From NCBI GenBank assembly GCA_944371325.1, contig CALVXO010000014.1, positions 1 to 43,544 on the forward strand: DNA of 43,544 nt, read 5' to 3'. Positions 24,825 through 33,014 of this stretch are shown here, one piece after another. The translations under genes were made by a program, and so were the position numbers. The notes under the pieces are model-generated. The model did not search any database. It was not told the DNA's origin and saw only the letters and a program-made list of their open reading frames with translations. Each line of letters begins with the position of its first letter. The stretch's first letter is position 1. The stretch comes from an uncultured Bacilli bacterium. GTDB taxonomy: Bacteria; Bacillota_I; Bacilli_A; RF39; UBA660.

Positions 24825-26822
24825 ATGAAAAAGATAATAAATGTTATTTTTGCTGTTATTTTTCTTTTTGTTAGTTTAATTCCCCCTGTTTTTGCAGAAG
24901 AAGTAAGATATGGTTATGTTAGTTCTACTCAAGGTAATGGTATATCAGTAAGATCTGGAGCTGGAACTAGTTATTCTAAATTAAGTGATGGGTTAGGAGA
25001 AGGCGAACAAGTTAAAATATTAGCTGAATATAAACCTGATGATGGAACAGATAGTTCTTGTAGTTTATGGTATAAAATTGAATTTAATGAAGTTGATTCA
25101 GGTATTGGATATGCATGTGCGGATTTGATTAAAATAATTGAAATTCAAACAGATGAAGATTTTGAAGAAAGTTTGGAAGCTTTTCCTGAAAGTTATCATG
25201 ATTCTTTAAGATTATTACACACTATTTATCCTAATGCTATATTTAAAGCATATGATACTAGATTAGATTTTAATACTGTTGTTAAAAATGAAGCAACTTT
25301 AGGTAAAAGTTTAATTTGGGATTCAAATAATTCACGTGATGGTTTAAAGCATATGGATAGTTATAATTATAAAACTAATAAATTTGCTAACAATTATCCT
25401 GGCGGTGGTTCTACATGGTATGCAGCTAGTAAAGAAACAATCGCTTATTATATTGATCCGAGAAACTTTTTAAACGAAAATAGAGTATTTATGTTTGAAA
25501 GTTTATCTTATAGTGCTTCAATTCATACAGTTGATGGAGTTGCTTCTATTTTATCTGGTAGTTTTATGGCTAAGGAGAAAGTTGATGGTGGAAGTAAAAC
25601 ATTTGCTCAAGTAATTTATAATGCAGGAAATAAATATCAAATAAGTCCGTATTATTTAGCAAGCCGTATTTTACAAGAAACAGGATATACAAGAAGTGCT
25701 TTAGTAAAAGGAACTTATCCTAGTTACCCACAATTTAATGGTTATTATAATTTCTTTAATTATGGTGCTAGTGGAACAAATGTTGTTTATAATGGCTTAA
25801 ATTACGCATATAAAAAAGGATGGAATTCTGAAGAAAAGGCTATAACCGGTGGCGCTAGTTTAGTTGGAACCGATTATATAAGTGTTGGACAAGATACTAA
25901 CTATTTTCAAAAATGGGATGTTACGTGTCGAAAAGCTAATGTTAATGATTGTACTTTTTATTCACATCAATATATGCAAAATATTGAAGCTCCATATAGT
26001 GAAGCGGATTCTACTTATGATGGTTATAAAGAAACATTTGGTAGCAAAATGTATGATTTACCTTTTATTTTTACAATACCTGTATATAAAAATATGCCTG
26101 AGAAAGCATTGTTACCAAGTGAAAAAAATCCTATAAATTATTTAAAAACATTGACTGTTAATGGTAAGAGTGTTAGTAACTTTAATAGTTTAAAAACAGC
26201 TTATTCAATAACATTACCATCTAATGTTGGTAGTGTAAGTGTAGGAGCAACTGTTATAGAAAGCAAATCTAAAGTATCTGGTATTGGTACAATTAAAATA
26301 ACTAAAAATGGACAAGTTATACCTGTTACTGTAACAGCTCAAAATGGTGATAAATTAGTTTATAATATTACAGTTAAATTGACTGATGCTGAAAGTATGA
26401 CTTTAGATGATACAATTAATAATATAAAATCTGGAACCTTTAAAGATGGATATATAACCGGGTTAACTAATACTTCAACTATTATAAAAGCAGTAACAGA
26501 TGTTAATGAATTAGCGGATGTTAAAGTTACTGATTTAAATGGTAAAGAAGCTAGTGATTCTGTCGGAACAGGTTATAAAGTAACAATTACCGTTGGTGAA
26601 GAAAGTAAAACTTTTGAAGTTGTTATCTATGGTGATACTAATGGTGATGGTGAAATAGATATATTAGATTTATTAAGAGTTCAAAAACATATTTTAAAAG
26701 CTTCGACTTTAAATAAAACACAAATAAAAGCAAGTGATGTTTCTAAAGATGGAACTGTTGATATATTAGATTTACTTAAAGTTCAAAAACATATTTTAGG
26801 AGCGTCAACTATAAAACAATAA
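24825..26822 (+). CDS. Secreted SH3b-glucosaminidase with C-terminal dockerin
   Basis: This 665-residue exported wall hydrolase has a signal peptide ending near VFAEE (about 26). An SH3b domain (about 30-105) has GNGISVRSGAGTSYSKL. A glucosaminidase domain (about 215-370) has the catalytic-Glu segment LASRILQETGYTRSAL and FNYGAS, as in enzymes that cut N-acetylglucosamine bonds in peptidoglycan. A cadherin-like beta sandwich (about 435-525) follows. The end is a type I-like dockerin with two calcium loops, DTNGDGEIDILDLLRVQKHI and DVSKDGTVDILDLLKVQKHI. A cohesin-like gene follows 10 bases later, its probable docking partner. Confidence 0.9.
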   Translation: MKKIINVIFAVIFLFVSLIPPVFAEEVRYGYVSSTQGNGISVRSGAGTSYSKLSDGLGEGEQVKILAEYKPDDGTDSSCSLWYKIEFNEVDSGIGYACADLIKIIEIQTDEDFEESLEAFPESYHDSLRLLHTIYPNAIFKAYDTRLDFNTVVKNEATLGKSLIWDSNNSRDGLKHMDSYNYKTNKFANNYPGGGSTWYAASKETIAYYIDPRNFLNENRVFMFESLSYSASIHTVDGVASILSGSFMAKEKVDGGSKTFAQVIYNAGNKYQISPYYLASRILQETGYTRSALVKGTYPSYPQFNGYYNFFNYGASGTNVVYNGLNYAYKKGWNSEEKAITGGASLVGTDYISVGQDTNYFQKWDVTCRKANVNDCTFYSHQYMQNIEAPYSEADSTYDGYKETFGSKMYDLPFIFTIPVYKNMPEKALLPSEKNPINYLKTLTVNGKSVSNFNSLKTAYSITLPSNVGSVSVGATVIESKSKVSGIGTIKITKNGQVIPVTVTAQNGDKLVYNITVKLTDAESMTLDDTINNIKSGTFKDGYITGLTNTSTIIKAVTDVNELADVKVTDLNGKEASDSVGTGYKVTITVGEESKTFEVVIYGDTNGDGEIDILDLLRVQKHILKASTLNKTQIKASDVSKDGTVDILDLLKVQKHILGASTIKQ

Positions 26823-26832
26823 GGAGGGTATA

Positions 26833-28308
26833 ATGAAAAAAATTAGTTTAATAATATTTAGTATATTTTTAAGTTTTATAATTATAAACAAAGTAGATGC
26901 TTCTAGTGCAACTATAAGTGTTTATTCTTCTAAATCAACTGTTATAGTAGGTGATACAGTTACAGTAACTGTTAAAGTATCTTCTTCAGCTAACTTAGGT
27001 TCTTGGAATTTTGATGTTGTTCCATCATCTAACTTAAGTTTTGTAAGTTCTAGTTTTGGGGGATTATTTGTTGCAGAATCTTCCTCAAGTTTGAATTCAA
27101 AATCAAAAACGTATACTTTCAAATTTAGAGCAAAATCATCTGGTACCGGTTCTGTTAGTATTAAAAATGCTCGTGTTTTAGACATGGATACTGAAAAAAA
27201 TATGAGTGTTTCAGCTGGTAAAACTAGTTTCAAAATGATGACACAATCTGAATTAGAGTCTACTTATAGTAAAAATAATAATTTATCTAGTTTAAAAATT
27301 GAAGGTTATGATTTAGAATTTAACAAAGATACTTTAGAATATAATATTGATTTGAATTTTGATGTTACTGAAATTAATGTTATAGCTGAACCTGAAGATA
27401 GTAAATCTTCTGTTGATGGAGACGGTAAAGTTACTTTATCACAAGGAATGAATCAAATTAAAATAGTTGTTACTGCTCAAAATGGTAATACAAAAACATA
27501 TGTTATAAATGCGAATGTTAAAGAGATGAATCCTATTGAAGTTAATATAGATGGTAATACATACACAGTTGTTAGACAAAAAGAATTTTTACCTGTTGCT
27601 AGTATGTATTATCAAGAAACAACTGTTAAAATAAATGAAGAAGATGTTCCTGCATATTATAATCAAACTGTAGATTTTACTTTAGTAGGACTAAAAGATA
27701 GCAGTGGGAATGTTAATTTATATTTATATAAAGATGGTAACTATACTTTATATAAAGAAGCTAATTTCAATTCATTAGGTATTTATATTTTAGATATGGA
27801 TGAATCATTAATTCCAAGAGGATATTCTGAAACTAAAATAAATATTGGTGATAAAGAAGTAGTAGCTTATTCAAAAGAAGGTTATGAGTATCCATTAATA
27901 TATGGTTTAAACTTAGAAAACGGTAGTAAAAATTTATATAAATATGATGCTAAAGAAAATACGCTACAAAGATATGAATCAGTTACATTAAATGAAGATT
28001 TATATTTTAATGCTTTAATTGGTATGTTTGGATTTATAATAGTTTCATATATTATATTTATCGTGTTATTATCAAATAAAAATAAACAACAAAAAAATTT
28101 CTTAGATAAAACAATGCGGATGAATATTATTGATGTAAATGATAACGCCTTAGAAAATGTTTTAGGTGTTAAAACTAAAAAAGAATTAAAAAAAGAAAAA
28201 AAATTAGCTAAAAAATTAGCTAAAAAGAATAAAGGTATTGTTGAAAATATAGAAAATAATCCAAAAGAAGAAGATGTAAAAGGCGAAGAAGAAATGGCTA
28301 GTTTATAG
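26833..28308 (+). CDS. Membrane-anchored cohesin-like protein
   Basis: This 491-residue protein has an N-terminal signal peptide (to about 23) and a cohesin-type beta sandwich (about 25-135, with ISVYSSKSTVIVGDTVTVTV, LGSWNFDV and a GTGSVSIKNARVLD strand). A cadherin-like domain (about 150-235) follows, then a region without recognised motifs (about 240-395), one membrane helix (about 402-422) and a Lys/Glu-rich cytosolic tail. TAAGGAGGG precedes the ATG. Being directly after the dockerin protein, it is the likely membrane receptor for it. Cohesin assignment rests on length, strand pattern and context, so it should be tested by structure. Confidence 0.75.
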   Translation: MKKISLIIFSIFLSFIIINKVDASSATISVYSSKSTVIVGDTVTVTVKVSSSANLGSWNFDVVPSSNLSFVSSSFGGLFVAESSSSLNSKSKTYTFKFRAKSSGTGSVSIKNARVLDMDTEKNMSVSAGKTSFKMMTQSELESTYSKNNNLSSLKIEGYDLEFNKDTLEYNIDLNFDVTEINVIAEPEDSKSSVDGDGKVTLSQGMNQIKIVVTAQNGNTKTYVINANVKEMNPIEVNIDGNTYTVVRQKEFLPVASMYYQETTVKINEEDVPAYYNQTVDFTLVGLKDSSGNVNLYLYKDGNYTLYKEANFNSLGIYILDMDESLIPRGYSETKINIGDKEVVAYSKEGYEYPLIYGLNLENGSKNLYKYDAKENTLQRYESVTLNEDLYFNALIGMFGFIIVSYIIFIVLLSNKNKQQKNFLDKTMRMNIIDVNDNALENVLGVKTKKELKKEKKLAKKLAKKNKGIVENIENNPKEEDVKGEEEMASL

Positions 28309-28369
28309 TTAATGTTACCTTAGAATATAATGTTTGGGTTTAATAATGATATATATTAATAAATAGTTA

Positions 28370-28397
28370 AAAAATTGCTAAAAAAGCAATTTTTTTA
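28370..28397 (+). terminator. Terminator after the cohesin-like gene
   Basis: AAAAATTGCT (28370-28379) pairs with AGCAATTTTT (28385-28394), then TTT. It ends the glucosaminidase-cohesin transcript. Confidence 0.8.
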
Positions 28398-28455
28398 TAA
28401 TTATGCAGGAAATCACTATACCTTTGGTTAATAAAACTAATAGGAGGTGATTTAT

Positions 28456-29295
28456 ATAAAACAATTTTATACTGCAAGACATGAACCTATTTTTATGTAT
28501 GCTGCTGTTAAAAAAGAATTTTTAATAGCTATTTTAGAACCAATTTTAGATAAAAAAATTGAAGACTTACAAATACTAAATCCAAATTTAATTCAGGATT
28601 ATTATAAACTACGTGGTCAAAGATTAGATTTATTGGTAAAAACAAAAGATGAGATAATTAATGTTGAATTAAATACTAATTATAGTTAAGAAATAAAAAT
28701 AAGAAATCTACATTATGTTTTTAAATTAGCAAGTGAAAATACAGAAAGAGGAAATAAATACAAAATAGGTTATCCGATAATTCAAGTAAATTTAAATTTT
28801 TATAATAGTAAATATGAAAAATGTGAATATTTATTATATGATAAAACGCATAAAATAGAGTTAACTGATTATATAAAAATATATAATGTAGGTATAGACA
28901 AATACATAAAAAACTATTATAATAATGATAAGAAGTTTACCAAAGGTGAAGAAGCATTAATAATGTTAGATTTAGATAAACAAGGATTAGAAGAATTATC
29001 AGAAAAGAGTGAGATAGTGAATAATTTTAAAGAAGAAGTAGTAAAAGCAAATAATGATGAGTTTGTAGTGGATTGGATAAGTCGCGAAGAAGAACAAAAA
29101 CAATATGAAGAAGTAATGTATGAAAAAGGACTTAATCAAGGAAAAGAACAGGGATTATCTCAAGGCAAGCAAGAAGGAATCGAACAAACTAAAATAGATG
29201 TAGCTAAAGAAATGTTAGAATTAAATATGGATTTGGAAACAATAAGCAAGGTAACTAAATTAGCTAAAGATCAAATAGAAAGTTTAAGAAATTAA
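28456..29295 (+). pseudogene. Inactivated Rpn-family nuclease gene (PD-(D/E)XK, transposase_31 type)
   Basis: The frame from 28456 to 29295 encodes one Rpn-type protein of about 280 residues, broken twice. At the expected start, 8 bases after AGGAGG (28442-28447), the codon is ATA, probably a lost ATG. At 28687-28689 TAA interrupts the nuclease core, after RLDLLVKTKDEIINVELN (Asp and ExN of the fold) and before EIKIRNLHYVFKL; the frame continues intact on both sides. The C-terminus shows the GLNQGKEQGLSQGKQEG repeat and VAKEMLELNMDLETIS helix usual in the family. Rpn proteins promote DNA recombination in E. coli. A single nonsense change suggests recent loss. Confidence 0.85.
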
Positions 29296-29382
29296 ACTTT
29301 TTTTTAGTTATAATTAATAATAATTTTTTAATATTTTTATAATTATATTCTATCATTACCTTAATAGTTAAAATAGAACAAA

Positions 29383-29520
29383 AGTCAAATAAATTTGACT
29401 GCATCTAATCTCACGATTAAATATTTCTCCTTCTTCGGTGGCTTTTGCTTTTTCCTCCAGAGACTAATTTCCGATAGTCGCTACCGTACTTGTTTTTATT
29501 TATTTTATTTGCAGTGAAAT
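29383..29520 (-). ncRNA. Probable omega-RNA (reRNA) at the 3' end of tnpB
   Basis: The stretch just downstream of tnpB is conspicuously GC-richer than its surroundings and can fold on the minus strand: GACTA/TAGTC around 29470, a GGAGG segment, and the end palindrome AGTCAAATTTATTTGACT. In IS605-type elements this position encodes the guide RNA of TnpB, whose guide is taken from flanking DNA next to the right end (here just left of about 29383). The guide itself is not resolved. Confidence 0.55.
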
Positions 29521-29535
29521 TTTTTTGAGGTTTGT

Positions 29536-30681
29536 TCATGTAAATAACTTAGTATTATTTATTAAACCTTCCCACATTATATTTATTGCTGCATTTATAT
29601 CTCGATCATTTTCATTGTTGCATTTTGAACATGTCCATTTTCTTTTATTTAAGTCTTTTAATTCTTTATTTTTATTATTACAATGACTACATATTTGACT
29701 ACTTGGATAATATGTGTCTATTTGATAAAAATGTTTGTTTTGCCATTTACTTTTATATTCTAGTTGTCTTATTATTTCACTTAAACTTGCATCACTTAAA
29801 TATTTGGACATCTCTTTTTTTTCTATTAGTTTTTTTATTTGTATGGTTTCGGTTATTATTAAGTCGTTAGCACTTACTATTTCTTTTGTTATTTTATGAA
29901 TTGTATAATTTCTTGCGTTTTTTAGTTTTTTATATGTTTCTTTTATTTTGTTTTTTATTTTGTAATAATTTTTGCTATATTTTTCTTTTTTGCTTAACCA
30001 TTTTTGTAAATTTTTTATTTTATTTTCATATTTGGTTATGTATTTTTTATTTTCGTATTTTTCTCCGAAACTTGTTATTACTAAATCTTTTACTCCTAAA
30101 TCTATTCCAACTATTGTTTTTGGAATTATATTTTTTTCTTTTATTTCTTGTTCATATAATACTGATACATAGTATTTATTTGTTTCTTTACTTATTGTAG
30201 CATTTATTATTCTTCCTTTTATTTCTTTTGTTTTACGATATCCTCTTATTTTCATATTCTTTAGTTTTGGTAACGTGATTGTTTTGTTTATTATATCTAA
30301 TTTGATATTTTCATATACTTTATTTTTATAGATGTTTTTTATATAGTTTGTGCGATAACTATTTTTACTATATTTGTCTTTATATTTTGGATAATTTTTT
30401 GTTCTATGAAAATTTTTAAAGGCATTTCCTAAATCAAATATAGTAGTTGATAGAGCCATACTATCTACTTCCATTAACCATGGATATGTTTGTTTTAAAA
30501 GTGGTAATTCTTTTATACAATCAAATTTTTGCTTAGTCATTTTATTTTCTTTATATAGTTTTTCTTTTTCATATAACATTGTATTATAGATAAATCTAGT
30601 ACTGCCTAAAGTTTTATTTATTAATTCTTGTTGAATTTTGTTTGGATATAATCTAAATTTATATGCTTTATATATTTTCAT
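29536..30681 (-). CDS. tnpB: TnpB RNA-guided endonuclease (IS200/IS605 family)
   Basis: TnpB is the ancestor-type nuclease of Cas12 and cuts DNA matching its omega-RNA guide. The 381-residue protein is complete: N-terminal MKIYKAYKFRLYPNK, RuvC residues Asp194 (VGIDLGVKDL), Glu278 (LIITETIQIK) and Asp361 (NDRDINAA), and the four-Cys zinc finger C331/C334/C351/C354. I start at 30681 because GGTGA lies just upstream and the family begins there; the longer frame to 30717 adds residues not typical of it. No inactivating change is seen, so it is probably active. Confidence 0.92.
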   Translation of the reverse strand: MKIYKAYKFRLYPNKIQQELINKTLGSTRFIYNTMLYEKEKLYKENKMTKQKFDCIKELPLLKQTYPWLMEVDSMALSTTIFDLGNAFKNFHRTKNYPKYKDKYSKNSYRTNYIKNIYKNKVYENIKLDIINKTITLPKLKNMKIRGYRKTKEIKGRIINATISKETNKYYVSVLYEQEIKEKNIIPKTIVGIDLGVKDLVITSFGEKYENKKYITKYENKIKNLQKWLSKKEKYSKNYYKIKNKIKETYKKLKNARNYTIHKITKEIVSANDLIITETIQIKKLIEKKEMSKYLSDASLSEIIRQLEYKSKWQNKHFYQIDTYYPSSQICSHCNNKNKELKDLNKRKWTCSKCNNENDRDINAAINIMWEGLINNTKLFT

Positions 30682-30701
30682 TTTATCACCACTGTGATTA
30701 A

Positions 30702-30730
30702 ATTTTATCATACGCACATATGTTTGTCAA
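30702..30730 (-). promoter_or_regulatory. Promoter for tnpB
   Basis: On the minus strand TTGACA (30725-30730), 17 bases, and TAAAAT (30702-30707) with TG extension form a near-consensus promoter 21 bases before the tnpB start. Confidence 0.8.
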
Positions 30731-30771
30731 TATACTTATTTAAAATTTTTCAAAGCACTTTCCTAGTATAT

Positions 30772-30800
30772 AAAAAAAGGATAGAAATTAATTTTCTATC
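30772..30800 (-). terminator. Terminator after gpsA
   Basis: GATAGAAA (complement of 30793-30800) pairs with TTTCTATC (complement of 30780-30787), and a run of T follows on the minus strand. The tnpB element abuts its T tract. Confidence 0.75.
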
Positions 30801-30833
30801 TAATTAAAATATTAAGTTAATAACATTTTATAT

Positions 30834-31805
30834 CTATTTTTTTATTAAAAATTCTTTTATTTCATTTGGATTTTTATCATTGAAAATTATATCATAAATT
30901 AAATTAATTATAGGAATATTAACTTTTTTATTATCTAATAATTTGTAAATTGATTTTAATGTATACAATCCTTCAATAGTAGTATTATTTTTATATTGTT
31001 CAATTAATTCTTTCGGATTTCCTTCGCCAATCATTTTACCAAATCTAAAGTTTCTACTTTTAATACTTGTCGCAGTTAATAATAAATCTCCAAATCCAGC
31101 AAAAGAAAGAATTGTATTTTTATTACCATCTAGAGCCTTTATAATTTCTTTCATATCATGTAATGCTTCAGTGATAAACATAGCTTGTGTAGATTCTGGT
31201 AATCCCATTCCATCAATTATACCAGAAGCTATCGCAATGATATTTTTTACGGAACCACAAACTTCGATGCCAACTATGTCATCAGTAGTTCTTAGTTTTA
31301 AACAATCATTTTGTAAAGCATCAATTATAATATTTTTTGTTTCTTCATTTTTAGTAGCTAATGATAGACCAATAGGTACTCTTTTAATTATGTCTATTGC
31401 AAAACTAGGTCCTGATATGACAGCAATTCTATCAGTATTAATATACTTCTTTACTACTGCATCAACGAATAAACAGGTATCTTGTTCAATTCCTTTACTA
31501 GCTATACATATATGTTGATTTTTATAATATTGTTTTAATTCTTTTGATACACTATCAACAAATCCAGCAGGAACTGCAATTATTATTAAATCACATCCAT
31601 CAACCGCTTCTTTTAAGTTGTTTGTATATTCAAAATTATTTGGTAAGACAAAATCAGGTAAAACCCTATTATTAGTATGATATTTTTTTAATTCTTCTAA
31701 TTCACTATCTAATTTTGTCCATATTGTTATTTTATGGTTGTTTTCATTAACCATTGTAGCTAAAGCTAATCCATATGCTCCAGCGCCTAAAATTGTTACT
31801 TTCAT
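30834..31805 (-). CDS. gpsA: Glycerol-3-phosphate dehydrogenase [NAD(P)+]
   Basis: GpsA reduces dihydroxyacetone phosphate to sn-glycerol-3-phosphate in the cytosol. This is the precursor of phospholipids and, through TagD, of glycerol-phosphate teichoic acids. The 323-residue protein begins MKVTILGAGAYGLALA (dinucleotide-binding GxGxxG), then SGPSFAIDI, EVCGSVKNIIAIASGIIDG with the catalytic Lys, and GFGDLLLT. I start at 31805 because GAGGTG lies ahead and the family begins with this strand; a frame extending to 31841 has no support. It is divergent from the teichoic-acid locus, whose substrate it supplies. Confidence 0.95.
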   Translation of the reverse strand: MKVTILGAGAYGLALATMVNENNHKITIWTKLDSELEELKKYHTNNRVLPDFVLPNNFEYTNNLKEAVDGCDLIIIAVPAGFVDSVSKELKQYYKNQHICIASKGIEQDTCLFVDAVVKKYINTDRIAVISGPSFAIDIIKRVPIGLSLATKNEETKNIIIDALQNDCLKLRTTDDIVGIEVCGSVKNIIAIASGIIDGMGLPESTQAMFITEALHDMKEIIKALDGNKNTILSFAGFGDLLLTATSIKSRNFRFGKMIGEGNPKELIEQYKNNTTIEGLYTLKSIYKLLDNKKVNIPIINLIYDIIFNDKNPNEIKEFLIKK

Positions 31806-31821
31806 ATTACACCTCAACATT

Positions 31822-31827
31822 ATTTTA
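31822..31827 (-). promoter_or_regulatory. Extended -10 for gpsA
   Basis: Minus-strand TGTTAAAAT is an extended -10, 16 bases before the gpsA start; the -35 is poor. Confidence 0.5.
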
Positions 31828-31877
31828 ACATATTTCGACACTAATTTTACAAAATTATATATTTTAATTGAGATATA

Positions 31878-31886
31878 TGTTATAAT
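31878..31886 (+). promoter_or_regulatory. Extended -10 promoter for the teichoic-acid locus
   Basis: TGTTATAAT is a perfect extended -10 (TATAAT 31881-31886), 25 bases before the first CDP-glycerol transferase, with no -35. No terminator interrupts the following genes until 43475, so it may serve the whole locus. Confidence 0.65.
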
Positions 31887-31911
31887 TTATATAGCTACAT
31901 GGGGTGAATTT

Positions 31912-33009
31912 ATGACAATATTTATTTATTTGCTGAAATTAAATTTGAAATTAGTATACTTTTTTTTGAAATTATTACCAACAAATAAATCTAAAATAGT
32001 ATTTATTAGTCGTCAATCAAATAATATATCGATTGATTTTAAAATGATTGCTGAAAAATTAAATAAATATAAGGTTGTTATAATATCAAAAAAAATAGAT
32101 ACTGGAATTATTAATTATTTAAAATATTATTTTAATTTGTATAAACAAATGTACCATTTAGCGACTTCTAAAGTTTGTATAATTGATTCTTATTGTATTC
32201 CTGTTTGTATACTTAAACATAAGAAAAATTTAGTTGTTATTCAAATTTGGCATGCTATGGGAGCTATTAAACAATTTGGATATCAAACATTATCAAAAGA
32301 AGCCGGTAGAAATGAAAAAATTTCTCATATAATGTGTATGCATAAAAACTATGATTATGTTTTATCTGGCTCTCAAAGTATGATTGAACCTTTTTCAAAA
32401 GCTTTTAATATCTCTTCTAATAAAATTATTGTAAATGGGTTACCTAGAATCGACTATATAATTAATAATAAAAAAATTTTAAGTAAAAAAATAAAAATGG
32501 ATTATAAATTATTAAAACTCAAAAAAAATATTTTGTATGTTCCTACTTTTAGAAAAAATGAATCTGTTAAAATTAATGAATTAATTAATAACTTTGATTT
32601 TGATAAATTCAATTTAATTATTAAATTACATCCTTCAAGTAACGTAAAAATTAAAAATAAAAATGTTCTTACTTGTTCGGGTTATTCATCTTTACAATTA
32701 TTAACTATAGCTGATTATGTTATAACCGACTATTCAGCAATTAGTATTGAAGCTGCTAGTTTAGATATTCCTATATTTTTATATTTATATGATTATGATC
32801 AATATGTTGATAAAAATGGCTTAAATATTGATTTATTTAGCGAATTTGGTAAATATGCATCTAAAGATATTAAACCAATATTAAAAAGTTTAAAAAAAGA
32901 AAAGTATGATATGAGTATTATTTATAATTTTAAAGAAAAATATTTAGATCCTGATTACGGTAAATATACTGATAAATTAATTAATTTCATTATTGATAAA
33001 ATGGAGTGA
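31912..33009 (+). CDS. CDP-glycerol glycerophosphotransferase 1 (TagB/TagF family)
   Basis: Members of this family transfer glycerol-phosphate from CDP-glycerol to a lipid-linked primer or growing chain on the inner face of the membrane. The 365-residue protein has the GT-B-type core: WHAMG (113-117) with the catalytic His, VNGLPRIDY, LHPSSN, TDYSAISIEAASLDIPIFL near the C-terminus. A hydrophobic, basic N-terminal helix probably binds the membrane. I start at ATG 31912, with GGGGTG upstream; the open frame continues back into gpsA but without a usable start. Being the smallest and most divergent of three, it could be the priming TagB-like enzyme, but sequence cannot prove it. Confidence 0.88.
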   Translation: MTIFIYLLKLNLKLVYFFLKLLPTNKSKIVFISRQSNNISIDFKMIAEKLNKYKVVIISKKIDTGIINYLKYYFNLYKQMYHLATSKVCIIDSYCIPVCILKHKKNLVVIQIWHAMGAIKQFGYQTLSKEAGRNEKISHIMCMHKNYDYVLSGSQSMIEPFSKAFNISSNKIIVNGLPRIDYIINNKKILSKKIKMDYKLLKLKKNILYVPTFRKNESVKINELINNFDFDKFNLIIKLHPSSNVKIKNKNVLTCSGYSSLQLLTIADYVITDYSAISIEAASLDIPIFLYLYDYDQYVDKNGLNIDLFSEFGKYASKDIKPILKSLKKEKYDMSIIYNFKEKYLDPDYGKYTDKLINFIIDKME

Positions 33010-33014
33010 TTTTA

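Larger units (their letters stand above)
29383..30769 (-). mobile_element. IS200/IS605-type element with tnpB only
   Basis: The element contains an intact tnpB on the minus strand and no tnpA, so it would need a transposase supplied in trans. The right end is marked by a subterminal palindrome AGTCAAAT/ATTTGACT at 29383-29400. The left end is placed near 30769, because minus-strand TTAT (30770-30773), the target type of this family, directly follows the T tract of the gpsA terminator. Exact ends are estimated. The bases 29296-29382 between the Rpn pseudogene and the element are AT-rich with no visible gene. Confidence 0.65.

Noticed and set aside
28447-28455. GTG start for the Rpn gene
   Set aside because: The GTG overlaps the AGGAGG binding site itself, so a ribosome could not use both; the lost ATG at 28456 explains the spacing better.
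29586-30200. Plus-strand ORFs of about 60-100 residues rich in Phe, Leu and Tyr opposite tnpB
   Set aside because: They are complements of the Lys/Asn-rich tnpB frame, with no ribosome binding sites, and the tnpB frame has clear catalytic motifs.
31738-31911. Longer N-terminus of the first CDP-glycerol transferase overlapping gpsA
   Set aside because: It would contain the promoter and overlap gpsA on the other strand, with no binding site; ATG 31912 has GGGGTG.
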